Source: Marisediminitalea oceani
GTDB taxonomy: Bacteria > Pseudomonadota > Gammaproteobacteria > Enterobacterales > Alteromonadaceae
Direction of reading: 5' to 3'
Assembly: GCF_003731635.1 (NCBI RefSeq)
Contig: NZ_RCUA01000032.1
Location: 229,169 to 293,168, forward strand
Length of the DNA stretch: 64,000 nt
Shown here: one piece after another, positions 1-9,148 of the stretch
Numbering within the stretch: the first letter of the stretch is position 1
How the letters are laid out: the number at the start of each line of letters is the position of its first letter
The notes under the pieces: model-generated
Databases searched by the model: none
What the model was told of the DNA's origin: nothing
Seen by the model: only the letters and a program-made list of their open reading frames with translations
Program-made: the position numbers and the translations under genes

Positions 1-2
1 AC

Positions 3-2054
3 TGGGTCCAGAACGGCTCTAACGTCACCAGCGTTATCTTTGATGATGGCCCGGTGGCCACGCCTATCTACATAGCCGAAAACTATAACGGCACCGTGGA
101 TGAAGGTTACGAGCAACAGTATCGTGAACAAACCAACACCCTGAACTCGCTTGGCTTTAATGTGGTGTACCATGTAAGCGACGCACTATCGCTGAACTTC
201 GACGTGCATAACTCCAAAATGGAAAGCTTACCCAGCGGTCCCAGCGACAACCTGGCAACCGGCGAAATTGCCGTGGGCATAGGCGCACCATCTGTGGCCT
301 CCCGCGAGTGGTGGTACGACAGCGAACTGCCCAGCTACCGCAACGTGTACGACGACTCCTTACGGGGCAATAACAACGGTACAGTTGATGCCGGCGATGT
401 GGGCTCATCCATTCTGCGCTTCCGTCACGCTTCTCAGGTTACCGAAATCACCCAGTTTAAGTTTGACGGTACTTACTACATGGATAACGGCAAGTTCCAG
501 TTTGGTGCCGAAGGCCGTGCAATGGAAATGAATGCCCGTCAAACAGCCGGTGACAACATGACATTAGGTAACTGGGGTATTGCCAACCCGGGCGAGTTCT
601 CTGATGGCCTGCTGGAACAAATCAACGTGGGCGGCCTGTTTGATGACTACGACATCGGCGAAAGCCAGGGCATCGGTTTTATTGCCGATCCGGTAGCGCT
701 GGCGCGGGAAGGCATTGCCCTGTACCCGTCAGATGCTAACTTCTTTGGTGTCAGCAGCGTGTTTTCCAATAATGATACGGTGAAGGAAGACACCATGGCG
801 GCCTACTTCCAGGTGCACATTGAAGCTGAATGGAACGATATGCCCATTAACGTGCTGGCCGGTATGCGCTACGAAACTACCGATGTGGAGTCCACCTCTC
901 TGGTTACGCCACCAAGCTACCTGATCTGGGAAAACAACAACGACTTCTCGTTGTATACCGATCCGTCAACCTCAGCACAGCCGCTGTCTGTTGACGCGGA
1001 TTACGACAACCTGCTGCCCAGCCTTGATTTTGACATCATGCTGACCGACGACGTTAAAGCCCGTTTCTCCTACAGTAAAACCATTGCCCGTGCTGGCTAC
1101 GGCTCACTGCGGGTTTCGCCCAGTGGCTTTGGTTTAACCGGCTCAACTATCAATGGTGCCAGAGCAACGGCCTCGTCTTCCAACCCGGGGCTGTTACCGC
1201 TGGAGTCGGATAACTTCGACCTGTCGTTTGAGTATTACTACGACGACAGCAGTTACGCGTCTTTTGGTTTCTTTGAAAAACGCGTTGCCAACTTTATTGG
1301 TACCGGCCAGCAGGACAGAACCTTCTTTGGTATTCAGGATCAGACCGCAGGCCCGCGTGCTATCGCCGCTGCCCAGGCCCTTCGTGACCGCGGCTTTGCG
1401 GTAGACGATACTTCGTTGTTTGCGATGATGGTATTACTTGAGCAGCCTGAAGCGTTCCCTAACGGTGCCGATGACTACACCGGCTCAGCGGAGCAAATTC
1501 TGCAGTTAGGTGAAACTCCGGGATGGGATCTAATCCCGCAGCAAGGCGATCCGGAGCTGGTATTCCGTACTTCTTATCCGCAAAACAACAAGGAAGCCAA
1601 ACTGTACGGTGCCGAACTTGCGGTACAGCACTTCTTTGGTGAAACCGGCTTTGGTGTGCAGGCTAACTACACCATCGTGCGTGGTGACATAGGTTTCGAT
1701 AATACCGGCAACCCGAATGTCTCGCAGTTTGCCCTGACCGGCCTGAGTGACACAGCCAACCTCGTATTACTCTACGAGAATTACGGCTGGACGGCACGTT
1801 TCGCCCTCAACTGGCGTGATGAATTCCTCAACCGGGCTAACTACAAAGGGTCTAACAACCCGGCCTATATTGAGGACTATTATCAGCTGGATGCTAACGT
1901 CAGTTACGCCGTTAACGACAACCTTACGGTATTTGTGGAAGGCATCAACATTACCGGCGAAAACAGCCGCGAACATGGCCGAACTGCTAACCAGCTGTGG
2001 TATCTCGAAGATCTCGGTGCGCGCTACCAGTTAGGCGCCCGGTACACCTTCTGA
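3..2054 (+). CDS. TonB-dependent receptor, C-terminal part (gene cut by window edge)
   Basis: The reading frame is open from base 3, and the GTG at 54 is an internal Val, so the gene begins before the window. About 683 residues remain and correspond to most of the 22-strand outer-membrane barrel. Seen: repeated alternating aromatic/polar strands, an ESDNFDLSFEYY segment typical of the TonB receptor barrel, and the terminal strand YQLGARYTF ending in Phe as expected for BAM-dependent insertion. The plug domain and TonB box are not visible. Such receptors take up siderophores, oligosaccharides or other large solutes using TonB energy. The neighbouring SapC, cupin, halogenase-like and GH9 genes point to a carbohydrate or carbohydrate-conjugate substrate, which is inference. 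A hairpin follows the stop. Confidence 0.93.
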   Translation, partial: WVQNGSNVTSVIFDDGPVATPIYIAENYNGTVDEGYEQQYREQTNTLNSLGFNVVYHVSDALSLNFDVHNSKMESLPSGPSDNLATGEIAVGIGAPSVASREWWYDSELPSYRNVYDDSLRGNNNGTVDAGDVGSSILRFRHASQVTEITQFKFDGTYYMDNGKFQFGAEGRAMEMNARQTAGDNMTLGNWGIANPGEFSDGLLEQINVGGLFDDYDIGESQGIGFIADPVALAREGIALYPSDANFFGVSSVFSNNDTVKEDTMAAYFQVHIEAEWNDMPINVLAGMRYETTDVESTSLVTPPSYLIWENNNDFSLYTDPSTSAQPLSVDADYDNLLPSLDFDIMLTDDVKARFSYSKTIARAGYGSLRVSPSGFGLTGSTINGARATASSSNPGLLPLESDNFDLSFEYYYDDSSYASFGFFEKRVANFIGTGQQDRTFFGIQDQTAGPRAIAAAQALRDRGFAVDDTSLFAMMVLLEQPEAFPNGADDYTGSAEQILQLGETPGWDLIPQQGDPELVFRTSYPQNNKEAKLYGAELAVQHFFGETGFGVQANYTIVRGDIGFDNTGNPNVSQFALTGLSDTANLVLLYENYGWTARFALNWRDEFLNRANYKGSNNPAYIEDYYQLDANVSYAVNDNLTVFVEGINITGENSREHGRTANQLWYLEDLGARYQLGARYTF

Positions 2055-2073
2055 TCACCGCTTTAAGTAACAC

Positions 2074-2096
2074 AAGGCCACTTCGGTGGCCTTCTT
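2074..2096 (+). terminator. Hairpin terminator after the TonB receptor
   Basis: An 8-bp stem (AAGGCCAC / GTGGCCTT) closes a TTCG tetraloop, followed by a short T-rich stretch. It lies between the receptor stop and the SapC gene, so it may only attenuate transcription into the downstream genes. Confidence 0.6.
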
Positions 2097-2116
2097 ACGT
2101 TTAAAAAAGGTAAGCA

Positions 2117-2890
2117 ATGAACAATAACAATTACACCCTGCTCGATAACGTGACGCACAAGGATCTGCGTGTCATCCCCCAATACAGCGCCGACTTCGGC
2201 GACAATGTTGCATCTGTTCCGGTGTTCGCTACCGAACTGGCCAACGTCATCAAACACTATCCGGTACTGTTCTATCCCACCGATAAAACCACCAGCGATT
2301 TTACCATGGTGGCGTTACTCGGGCTGGAAGCCGGCGAAAACCTGTTTCTCAACGAAACACTGCCAGAAAGCTACCAGGCCCTGCGTCAACAGTCTGGCTG
2401 GGCGGCAGACTATGTGCCGGCCACAGTCGCCCGCGGCCCTTTTGCCATTGGTCTGCATGAAAATGGTAATCAGGTGATGGTCCATGTGGATGCCAGCCAT
2501 CCCAAACTTTCTACCGAGCAGGGCAAACCGCTGTTTTTACCCAAGGGCGGTAACTCCGACTACTTAAACCGCATCAGTTCAATACTGGCGGTGATCCATA
2601 ACGGCGTACAGGTCACCAGTGACATGGTGAGTATGTGGCACTCTATGGGGTTACTGGAGCCTATGACTGTAGACATTGAGCTGGTTGATGGCTCCAAACT
2701 CACTCTCGGTGGCCATTTTGCTGTCAGCGAGGAGAAAGTCGCAGCCCTTTCAGCCACCGATTTACACACCCTGCATCAGCACAATTACCTGCAAGGGCTG
2801 TATCTGGCGATGACATCACTGAATAACCTCCAGACCCTTATAGACCTGAAAAACATCCGCATACATCAGGAGCTGCGGGCCTATGCCTGA
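2117..2890 (+). CDS. SapC family protein
   Basis: A 257-residue protein with the SapC-family pattern: an N-terminal segment around residues 25-60 with VFATELANVIKHYPVLFYP, then a GLEAGENLFLN stretch and a basic, helical C-terminus. No signal peptide is seen. The family is named after the Campylobacter S-layer gene region, but its biochemical role is not settled; in Caulobacter- and Alteromonas-type genomes it travels with TonB receptors and tryptophan-halogenase homologues. The ATG at 2117 follows an AAAAAAGG stretch. Its stop overlaps the start of the cupin gene by 8 bases, so the two are probably translationally coupled. Confidence 0.85.
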   Translation: MNNNNYTLLDNVTHKDLRVIPQYSADFGDNVASVPVFATELANVIKHYPVLFYPTDKTTSDFTMVALLGLEAGENLFLNETLPESYQALRQQSGWAADYVPATVARGPFAIGLHENGNQVMVHVDASHPKLSTEQGKPLFLPKGGNSDYLNRISSILAVIHNGVQVTSDMVSMWHSMGLLEPMTVDIELVDGSKLTLGGHFAVSEEKVAALSATDLHTLHQHNYLQGLYLAMTSLNNLQTLIDLKNIRIHQELRAYA

Positions 2891-3917
2891 TAGTCTGTCG
2901 ACCATTAGCACCACGGTGAAGGAATTGGCTGCGGCGAGTGCGCCTGCTGCAGAGACGCTGGCTGAGGCTGCCCAACCGGTTGTCTTACGCGGTATCGCTG
3001 AAGACTGGGCGCTTACCCGCCAGTCAGCATCAGGCCCCGCCGGTGCTGCCGCCTATCTGAAACCTTTTTATAATGGCCGGCCATCGATGATTTACCGGGC
3101 GCCTGCCAGCATTAATGGCCGCTATTTCTATACCGAAGATGCCAGCTCGCTGAATTACCAGAGTGTCACCGGCCGGGTCGATGCCTTTTTAGATGAGCTC
3201 GCCGTTGACGCGCAGGATGAGTCGCTTTATATGGCGTCGGCACCACTGGATAAGTTTTTTCCGGGCCTTAAGGATGCCGTGCGTTTTAGCCAGCCTGCGC
3301 AGCTAAACCCCAATGCACAATACGATCCTTTGGTGAGTATCTGGGTAGGTAACCGGTCGCTGGCGTCCTGCCATTTCGACAATATGGAAAACATTGCCTG
3401 CTGTGTGGCCGGGCGGCGCAGAATTATCGTCTTTCCGCCAGAGCAAATAGCCAATCTGTATCCCGGCCCGGTAGAGCGCACGCCAGGCGGCCAGGTTATC
3501 AGCATGGTGGACTTTCATCAGCCGGACTTTGCTCGTTACCCGCGTTTTGCTGAAGCCCTTAAACATGCGCAGATCGCCGAGCTGGCGCCGGGTGACGGGA
3601 TTTTCATTCCCAGTATGTGGTGGCATCAGGTAGAAGGCCTGAGCGATTTTAACGTACTGGTGAATTACTGGTGGTCGCAGGCACCATCGCTGGCTGGCTC
3701 TGGCATGCCGGCACTGTTTCATGCCATGCTGGCCATTCGCGACAGGCCCGAGCGTGAGAAAGCGGCTTTTAAGGCCTTATTCGATTATTACGTGTTCGGC
3801 GATAGCAATTTGCCCCATGCGCATTTACCCGAGTCAGGTAAAGGCGTACTGGGCAGCATAGACGAAGTCACGGCCCGGCGTTTACGCGCTATCATTATCA
3901 ATCAGTTAAATAAGTAA
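2883..3917 (+). CDS. Cupin-like (JmjC/cupin_8) domain protein, putative Fe(II)/2-oxoglutarate oxygenase
   Basis: A 344-residue cytosolic protein. An HxD pair lies in SCHFDNMEN near residue 163, and a distal His lies in the MWWHQVEG segment near residue 247. Together these form the usual 2-His-1-Asp iron site of cupin_8/JmjC-like hydroxylases. A basic CCVAGRRRIIVFPPEQ strand between them is typical of the family. The gene starts inside the 3' end of the SapC gene (GGAG upstream of the ATG) and is followed after 7 bases by the halogenase-like gene, so the SapC, cupin and halogenase genes form a tight operon. Substrate unknown; protein or small-molecule hydroxylation is inferred from the fold only. 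Confidence 0.82.
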   Translation: MPDSLSTISTTVKELAAASAPAAETLAEAAQPVVLRGIAEDWALTRQSASGPAGAAAYLKPFYNGRPSMIYRAPASINGRYFYTEDASSLNYQSVTGRVDAFLDELAVDAQDESLYMASAPLDKFFPGLKDAVRFSQPAQLNPNAQYDPLVSIWVGNRSLASCHFDNMENIACCVAGRRRIIVFPPEQIANLYPGPVERTPGGQVISMVDFHQPDFARYPRFAEALKHAQIAELAPGDGIFIPSMWWHQVEGLSDFNVLVNYWWSQAPSLAGSGMPALFHAMLAIRDRPEREKAAFKALFDYYVFGDSNLPHAHLPESGKGVLGSIDEVTARRLRAIIINQLNK

Positions 3918-3924
3918 CCCGCTC

Positions 3925-5424
3925 ATGACAATACCACCCAAACAAATAGTAATAGCCGGCGGCGGCACCGCAGGATGGATAGCCGCCGCAGCGCTGGCCC
4001 GCAAAATGGGGCCACTGGTTAATATCAGACTGGTGGAATCCAGCACCATTGGCACCATTGGTGTGGGAGAAGCGACCATCCCACCCTTACGTACGTTTCA
4101 TAAATTGCTGCAAATCGACGAGCAGGCGTTTATGCGCGCCACCGCCGCCACTTTTAAGCTCGGCATCCGGTTTGAAAACTGGGGGCGCATTGGTGAGCAG
4201 TACATTCACTCTTTTGGTATGACCGGCCAGCAAAGCTGGCTGGCCGAGTTTGTGCACTTTTATCTGAGCGCCAAAGCCCGCGGGCTGGAAGGCGACTACG
4301 GTGACTATTGCTTTGAGCTCGAAGCCGCTCGTCAGCACAAGTTTGCCACCTCAACGCAGAGTAATATTCAGTATGCCTATCATCTGGACGCCGGCAATTA
4401 CGTAGCGTTTTTAAAGCGCTTTTGCAGCAACCTCGGCGTTACCCATTGCGATGGGGTTATCAGCCAGGTTCTACAACACGACAATGGCGATATTAAAGCG
4501 CTCAGACTGGCCAGTGGCGAGCTGATTGAAGGTGACTTTTTTATCGATTGCACCGGCTTTAAAGGACTGCTGATTGAGGAAACCCTGCACACCGGTTACG
4601 AAGACTGGTCGCACTGGTTACTCTGTGACAGCGCCTGTGCCGTACAAACCACCAGCACGGAGCCAGTCGCGCCCTTTACCCGCTCTGCCGCGCATCATGC
4701 CGGTTGGCAGTGGGAAATTCCGCTGCAGCACCGCACCGGCAATGGCAACGTTTACAGTAGCGCGTTTATGGATGACAACGAAGCCAGCGAACAGCTTATG
4801 CAAAACGTTAAGGGCGAAGCGATTACCACACCCAGAACCCTGCGTTTTAAAACCGGCCGACGTAACAAAGCCTGGCATCGCAACTGCCTGGCTCTGGGCC
4901 TGGCCAGTGGCTTTGTGGAGCCGCTGGAGTCCACCAGTATTCATCTGGTGATTATGGGGATCACCCGGTTTATGCAGTTGTTTCCTCACGGCGGCAATTA
5001 TCAGGCGCTGACAGACGAATACAACCAGCAAACCCAACTGGAGCTGGAACGCATTCGCGACTTTATTATTCTGCATTATCACGTCACCCAGCGCGACGAC
5101 AGCCCGTTTTGGGAGCACTGTAAAAACATGACTGTCCCAGACTCTCTGCAAACGCGCATTGCCTTATTTAAAGAGCAGGCGCATGCCTTCCAGAAGCAGA
5201 ACGAACTGTTCCGGGTAGACTCCTGGGCGCAGGTAATGCTGGGCCAGGGCGTAACGCCGGATTATCACCATCCGGCTGCCGCCATGCTGTCGGATGCACA
5301 ACTTAATCAGTCTATGCAGCAGCAACGCCAGCGAGTGCTTCAGGCCGTCGCTCAGTTGCCCGCTCATGAAGACTTTATACGCCGCTACTGCGCCACACCA
5401 CAAAAGGCCGAGGCCCTTTTGTGA
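3925..5424 (+). CDS. Tryptophan-halogenase family flavoprotein
   Basis: A 499-residue FAD-dependent enzyme. The N-terminal dinucleotide site is GGGTAGWIAA (residues 12-21). The family's WxWxIP signature is present as GWQWEIP, and the segment TFKLGIRFENW keeps the lysine that forms the chloramine in PrnA-type halogenases. The length fits the family (about 500). It presumably uses reduced flavin from a separate reductase. Homologues linked to TonB receptors and SapC are common in marine and plant-associated bacteria, and their true substrates are mostly unknown, so free tryptophan should not be assumed. It starts 7 bases after the cupin gene. Confidence 0.88.
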   Translation: MTIPPKQIVIAGGGTAGWIAAAALARKMGPLVNIRLVESSTIGTIGVGEATIPPLRTFHKLLQIDEQAFMRATAATFKLGIRFENWGRIGEQYIHSFGMTGQQSWLAEFVHFYLSAKARGLEGDYGDYCFELEAARQHKFATSTQSNIQYAYHLDAGNYVAFLKRFCSNLGVTHCDGVISQVLQHDNGDIKALRLASGELIEGDFFIDCTGFKGLLIEETLHTGYEDWSHWLLCDSACAVQTTSTEPVAPFTRSAAHHAGWQWEIPLQHRTGNGNVYSSAFMDDNEASEQLMQNVKGEAITTPRTLRFKTGRRNKAWHRNCLALGLASGFVEPLESTSIHLVIMGITRFMQLFPHGGNYQALTDEYNQQTQLELERIRDFIILHYHVTQRDDSPFWEHCKNMTVPDSLQTRIALFKEQAHAFQKQNELFRVDSWAQVMLGQGVTPDYHHPAAAMLSDAQLNQSMQQQRQRVLQAVAQLPAHEDFIRRYCATPQKAEALL

Positions 5425-5473
5425 GTGATACCGTATAAAGCACACATTTACCGAAGTACCAAAAGGAGATTCA

Positions 5474-6469
5474 ATGTCAGTTAAATCCATCCCATCACGT
5501 GTGCTTGGCGCATCCGGGCTTGCAGTCAGTGAAGTCGGCTTGGGCTGCTGGCAGCTGGGTGGCGACTTCGGCCCCATTGACGAGCCCACGGCAAAAGCCA
5601 TACTCGAACAAGCCGTTGCCGACGGCATTACGTTTTTCGATACCGCCGATGTCTATGGCGCCGGGCAGAGTGAGAGCTACGTGGGCGAAGTACTGGCAGC
5701 GATTGCACCTAGTGCGGTAATCGCCACCAAATATGGCCGCGGCGAAGGCACCTACCCGGATGGCTATTCCCTGCAGGACCTGCGCGACTCAGTAAAGCGT
5801 GCCCAGGACCGATTACAGCGGGACAGCCTGGACTTACTGCAACTGCACTGTATCCCGGAGCAGGTACTCAGCGAAGGCGCTATTTTTGACTGGCTCCGTG
5901 AAGTACAGCAGGAAGGCCATATTCAGCATTTCGGCGCCAGTGTGGAAACCCTGCGCGAAGCGCATATTTGTTTGCAGCATGCCGACCTGACCTCACTGCA
6001 AATCATTTTTAACCTGATGCGCCAGCGCCCGGTCACCGAGTTGCTGGATCAGGCCGCAGCCCAACAGGTGGGCATTATCGTACGCCTGCCGCTGGCCAGT
6101 GGCATGTTAACCGGTAAGTTTGATCAGCACACCCGGTTTGCCGACAGCGATCACCGCAACTTTAATAAAGACGGCGATGCCTTCAGCGTGGGCGAAACCT
6201 TCAGCGGTATTGAGTTCAATAAAGGTCTGGCACTGGTTAAGCAGTTGGAAGACTTTAAACCGGCGTCACTCAACATGGCGCAATTTGCCATGCGCTGGAT
6301 CCTCGATCATCCGGCCGTGTCGGCCATTATTCCCGGCGCCAGCTCTGCCAGACAGGTATCGCAAAATGCCGCCATCGCGGGATTACCGCCGCTCGATGAA
6401 GAATTGCATAACGCCCTGTTTGCGTTCTATGTAAAAGACATAGAGCCACTCATTCGCTGCGAGGTTTAA
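5474..6469 (+). CDS. Aldo/keto reductase
   Basis: A 331-residue (beta/alpha)8 NAD(P)H oxidoreductase. The catalytic tetrad is visible: Asp and Tyr in FFDTADVYGAG (residues 54-64), Lys in VIATKYGRG, and His in LLQLHCIP. The C-terminal cofactor-binding part contains IIPGASSARQV. A strong AAGGAG lies just upstream of the ATG at 5474, 49 bases after the halogenase-like gene, so it may be the last gene of that operon. The family reduces sugars, aldehydes and ketones. Position before a GH9 enzyme suggests a sugar-derived substrate, which is inference. Confidence 0.88.
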   Translation: MSVKSIPSRVLGASGLAVSEVGLGCWQLGGDFGPIDEPTAKAILEQAVADGITFFDTADVYGAGQSESYVGEVLAAIAPSAVIATKYGRGEGTYPDGYSLQDLRDSVKRAQDRLQRDSLDLLQLHCIPEQVLSEGAIFDWLREVQQEGHIQHFGASVETLREAHICLQHADLTSLQIIFNLMRQRPVTELLDQAAAQQVGIIVRLPLASGMLTGKFDQHTRFADSDHRNFNKDGDAFSVGETFSGIEFNKGLALVKQLEDFKPASLNMAQFAMRWILDHPAVSAIIPGASSARQVSQNAAIAGLPPLDEELHNALFAFYVKDIEPLIRCEV

Positions 6470-6481
6470 CTCCCTTTTTGC

Positions 6482-6525
6482 AGTCAGTGGCATGCTCTCC
6501 CATTGCTGTCACTGACTCGCTTTTT
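6482..6525 (+). terminator. Probable terminator after the aldo/keto reductase
   Basis: Inverted repeat AGTCAGTG / CACTGACT with a 20-base loop, followed within a few bases by TTTTT. It separates the receptor-halogenase-reductase cluster from the GH9 gene. The rest of 6526-6632 is AT-rich leader for the GH9 gene. Confidence 0.5.
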
Positions 6526-6632
6526 CTACCCCTCTCAAGTGATGAAATCACAATAGCGATAACCGATACCGTAATTTTAATTGCCCGCCAGATTGATAAC
6601 CTTTTGTTTACAATTAAAAACGGAGAGACTGC

Positions 6633-9101
6633 GTGCTAAAACCACTTCTTGCTGTCGCCATTGCCGGCGCCTTTGCCACTGCGTCAACAATCACCCTGGC
6701 GGCTACCCCTAAGCTTAATGATAAGCAGTATTTCAGCCAGCCGAGTCTGGATGTGGTTGTGTTCAGCAACTGGTACAACGGTTTATTTGGTGATTCCAAA
6801 ATTAGTGGTGTTGAGCTGATTCATTTTGGCGAGCGCACCGCAACCAATGGTGATGTGCGACTCAGTGCCACGCCTGAACAGTGGGATCCCATTCCCACCT
6901 TTGTGGAGCGCAAAGTCGATCAGGCATCGGGTACCATCAGCGCCACTCTCGCGTATCCGGAGTATGACTTTACCTACACCATTACCGCCAGGCCCATCAA
7001 CAACGGCGTTGAAATTACCCTGTCGTCGCCCAACCCGCTACCGCCTGCTCTGGAAGGTAAAGCCGGCTTCAATATGGAATTCTTGCCGGCCATCTATATG
7101 GAAACCAGCTTTCTGGCCGACGGCAAACCCGGCAGCTTCCCGCTCTACCCCACTGGCGTAAAAGAAATCATCGGCGAGCATGAGCCACAACCTCTGGTCA
7201 CCGGTCAACACCTGGTTCTCGCTCCGGAGAGCCCGCAGAAACGGGTATCAATTAAGTCAGAATCACTGCCTCTGGCGCTTTATGACGGGCGTGCCAAGGC
7301 CCAGAATGGCTGGTATGTGGTGCGAGGTCTGCTACCTGCCGGCAAGAGCGGTACGCTGGCTAAATGGCAGCTAACGGCCAGTACTGATGACAACTGGTTA
7401 CGTGCGCCGGTTATTGGCCATTCACAGGTAGGTTATCTGCCGCAACAAACCAAGCGCGCTGTCATCGAGCTGGATGCCAGAGCCACACTTTCCGGCGATG
7501 CCGAGTTATTACGGGTTAATCCCGACGGCACCACGACCACCGTTAAAAAGCGCCAGCCTGAAAAGCACGACAACTACACCCGATATCAGTATGCGGTGTT
7601 TGATTTCAGCGATGTCACCACCAGCGGTGTGTACCAGTTGCGCTATGGCGAAACCACCACCGCGCCATTTTCGATTGATGCCTCGGTGCTGGATAACGCC
7701 TGGCACCCTACCCTCGACCACTATTTCCCGGTACAGATGGATCACATGCTGATCAACGAAGCCTACCGGGTGTGGCATGGCGCCTCTCACCTGGATGATG
7801 CTTTGCAGGCTCCGGTAAATCACACCCACTTTGATTTATATGCTCAGGGCCCCACTACCGACACACCCTACGAACCGGGCGAGCATATTCCCGGGCTTAA
7901 CGTAGGCGGCTGGTATGATGCCGGTGATTACGATATCCGCACGCAGACGCAGTATCACACCATTACCTCACTGGTACAGACCTGGGAAGAATTTGGCCTG
8001 ACCCGTGATACCACGCTGGTTGATTACGAACGCAAATATGTGGATATTCATGTGCCGGACGGCAAGCCCGATCTGTTACAGCAAATAGAGCACGGCAGTC
8101 TGGCATTGCTGGCGCAGTATAAAGCGGTCGGTCACGCTATTCCTGGCATTATCGTGCCCGATTTAAGCCAGTATACTCACCTCGGTGACGGCCTCACCAT
8201 GACCGACAATCTGATCTACGATCCGGCCATGAGTGATACCGAATCGGATGGCACACGCAGCGGTGTATTTGACGACCGCTGGGCGTTTACCAGCAAATCC
8301 ACCCCGCTTAACTACGGATCTATGGCAGCACTGGCCGCAGCGAGTCGCGCCATGGCCGACTACAATCCGGCTCTGGCTGGGGAGTGCCGAGACACCGCTA
8401 TTGCCGCGTGGCAGGAGGAAGCAAGCCATGCACCGGATATGTTTAAGGTGGGCAATACCACCGGCGGTGGTCTGGAAGAGGAAAAACTCAAAGCTGCAGT
8501 AGAGCTGCTGATTACCACCGGCGACAAAAAATACCAGCGCGCAGTAAAAGACTTACTGCCCTATATCGAAGGGGAATTCAATCGTGCGGCGGTGATTGCT
8601 ATTCGCGCTCTACCGCACATGGACAAGGCTTATGCACAGCGCATTCGCCGGGCGGCACAGAAATATAAACCAGCGCTTGAAGCCGCCACCAGCAAAAACC
8701 CGTTCGGTGTCACCATTACCGAATACGGCTGGGCGGGCAATGGTACTGTTTTGCAGATGGCAATTACCCAGTACTACCTGCACACTGCCTTTCCTGATTT
8801 ATTCGATGCTGAGTTAATTTACCGCTCTCTCGACTACCTGTACGGCACCCACCCGGACTCCGACATTTCCTTTGTTTCTAATGTCGGTACGGTTTCGAAA
8901 AAAGTGGCGTATGGTATGAACCGGGCTGACTACTCGTTTATCAGTGGTGCCATCGTGCCGGGGGTATTAATTCTGAAGCCGGACTTGCCGGAAAATAAAG
9001 AAAACTGGCCATTCCTGTGGGGCGAAAATGAGTATGTGATCAACGTGGGCGGGCTTTATCTGTTTACCGTTAATGCAGCCCTTGCGCTGGCGGAGCGCTA
9101 G
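6633..9101 (+). CDS. Glycoside hydrolase family 9 protein with N-terminal cellulase Ig-like domain
   Basis: An 822-residue exported enzyme. A signal peptide ends near TLAA (residues 1-24). Residues about 250-350 form an Ig-like domain (GHSQVGYLPQQTK) as in many GH9 proteins. The (alpha/alpha)6 catalytic domain contains GGWYDAGDYD near residue 424, which carries the nucleophile-activating Asp pair, and ENEYVIN near residue 803, which carries the likely acid Glu. The N-terminal 200 residues are additional. Start is GTG with GGAGAG upstream. GH9 enzymes cut beta-1,4-glucans or act as exo-glucosaminidases or glucosidases. The exact substrate cannot be read from sequence. Confidence 0.88.
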   Translation: MLKPLLAVAIAGAFATASTITLAATPKLNDKQYFSQPSLDVVVFSNWYNGLFGDSKISGVELIHFGERTATNGDVRLSATPEQWDPIPTFVERKVDQASGTISATLAYPEYDFTYTITARPINNGVEITLSSPNPLPPALEGKAGFNMEFLPAIYMETSFLADGKPGSFPLYPTGVKEIIGEHEPQPLVTGQHLVLAPESPQKRVSIKSESLPLALYDGRAKAQNGWYVVRGLLPAGKSGTLAKWQLTASTDDNWLRAPVIGHSQVGYLPQQTKRAVIELDARATLSGDAELLRVNPDGTTTTVKKRQPEKHDNYTRYQYAVFDFSDVTTSGVYQLRYGETTTAPFSIDASVLDNAWHPTLDHYFPVQMDHMLINEAYRVWHGASHLDDALQAPVNHTHFDLYAQGPTTDTPYEPGEHIPGLNVGGWYDAGDYDIRTQTQYHTITSLVQTWEEFGLTRDTTLVDYERKYVDIHVPDGKPDLLQQIEHGSLALLAQYKAVGHAIPGIIVPDLSQYTHLGDGLTMTDNLIYDPAMSDTESDGTRSGVFDDRWAFTSKSTPLNYGSMAALAAASRAMADYNPALAGECRDTAIAAWQEEASHAPDMFKVGNTTGGGLEEEKLKAAVELLITTGDKKYQRAVKDLLPYIEGEFNRAAVIAIRALPHMDKAYAQRIRRAAQKYKPALEAATSKNPFGVTITEYGWAGNGTVLQMAITQYYLHTAFPDLFDAELIYRSLDYLYGTHPDSDISFVSNVGTVSKKVAYGMNRADYSFISGAIVPGVLILKPDLPENKENWPFLWGENEYVINVGGLYLFTVNAALALAER

Positions 9102-9115
9102 CCTTGAAAGAGAGT

Positions 9116-9140
9116 CAGTTCACCCGGGGTGGGTGAACTG
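9116..9140. terminator. Bidirectional terminator hairpin
   Basis: A perfect 10-bp stem (CAGTTCACCC / GGGTGAACTG) with a 5-base loop lies between the convergent GH9 and aldo/keto reductase genes. Confidence 0.7.
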
Positions 9141-9148
9141 ATTTGTGA

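Noticed and set aside
3303..3722. 139-residue antisense frame inside the cupin gene
   Set aside because: No motifs, and the sense frame carries the complete metal site.
4618..5151. 177-residue antisense frame inside the halogenase gene
   Set aside because: It lies in the shadow of a clear, motif-bearing gene and has no ribosome site or family features.
8163..8429. Antisense frame in the GH9 gene
   Set aside because: No domain or start signal; the GH9 frame is continuous and motif-rich.
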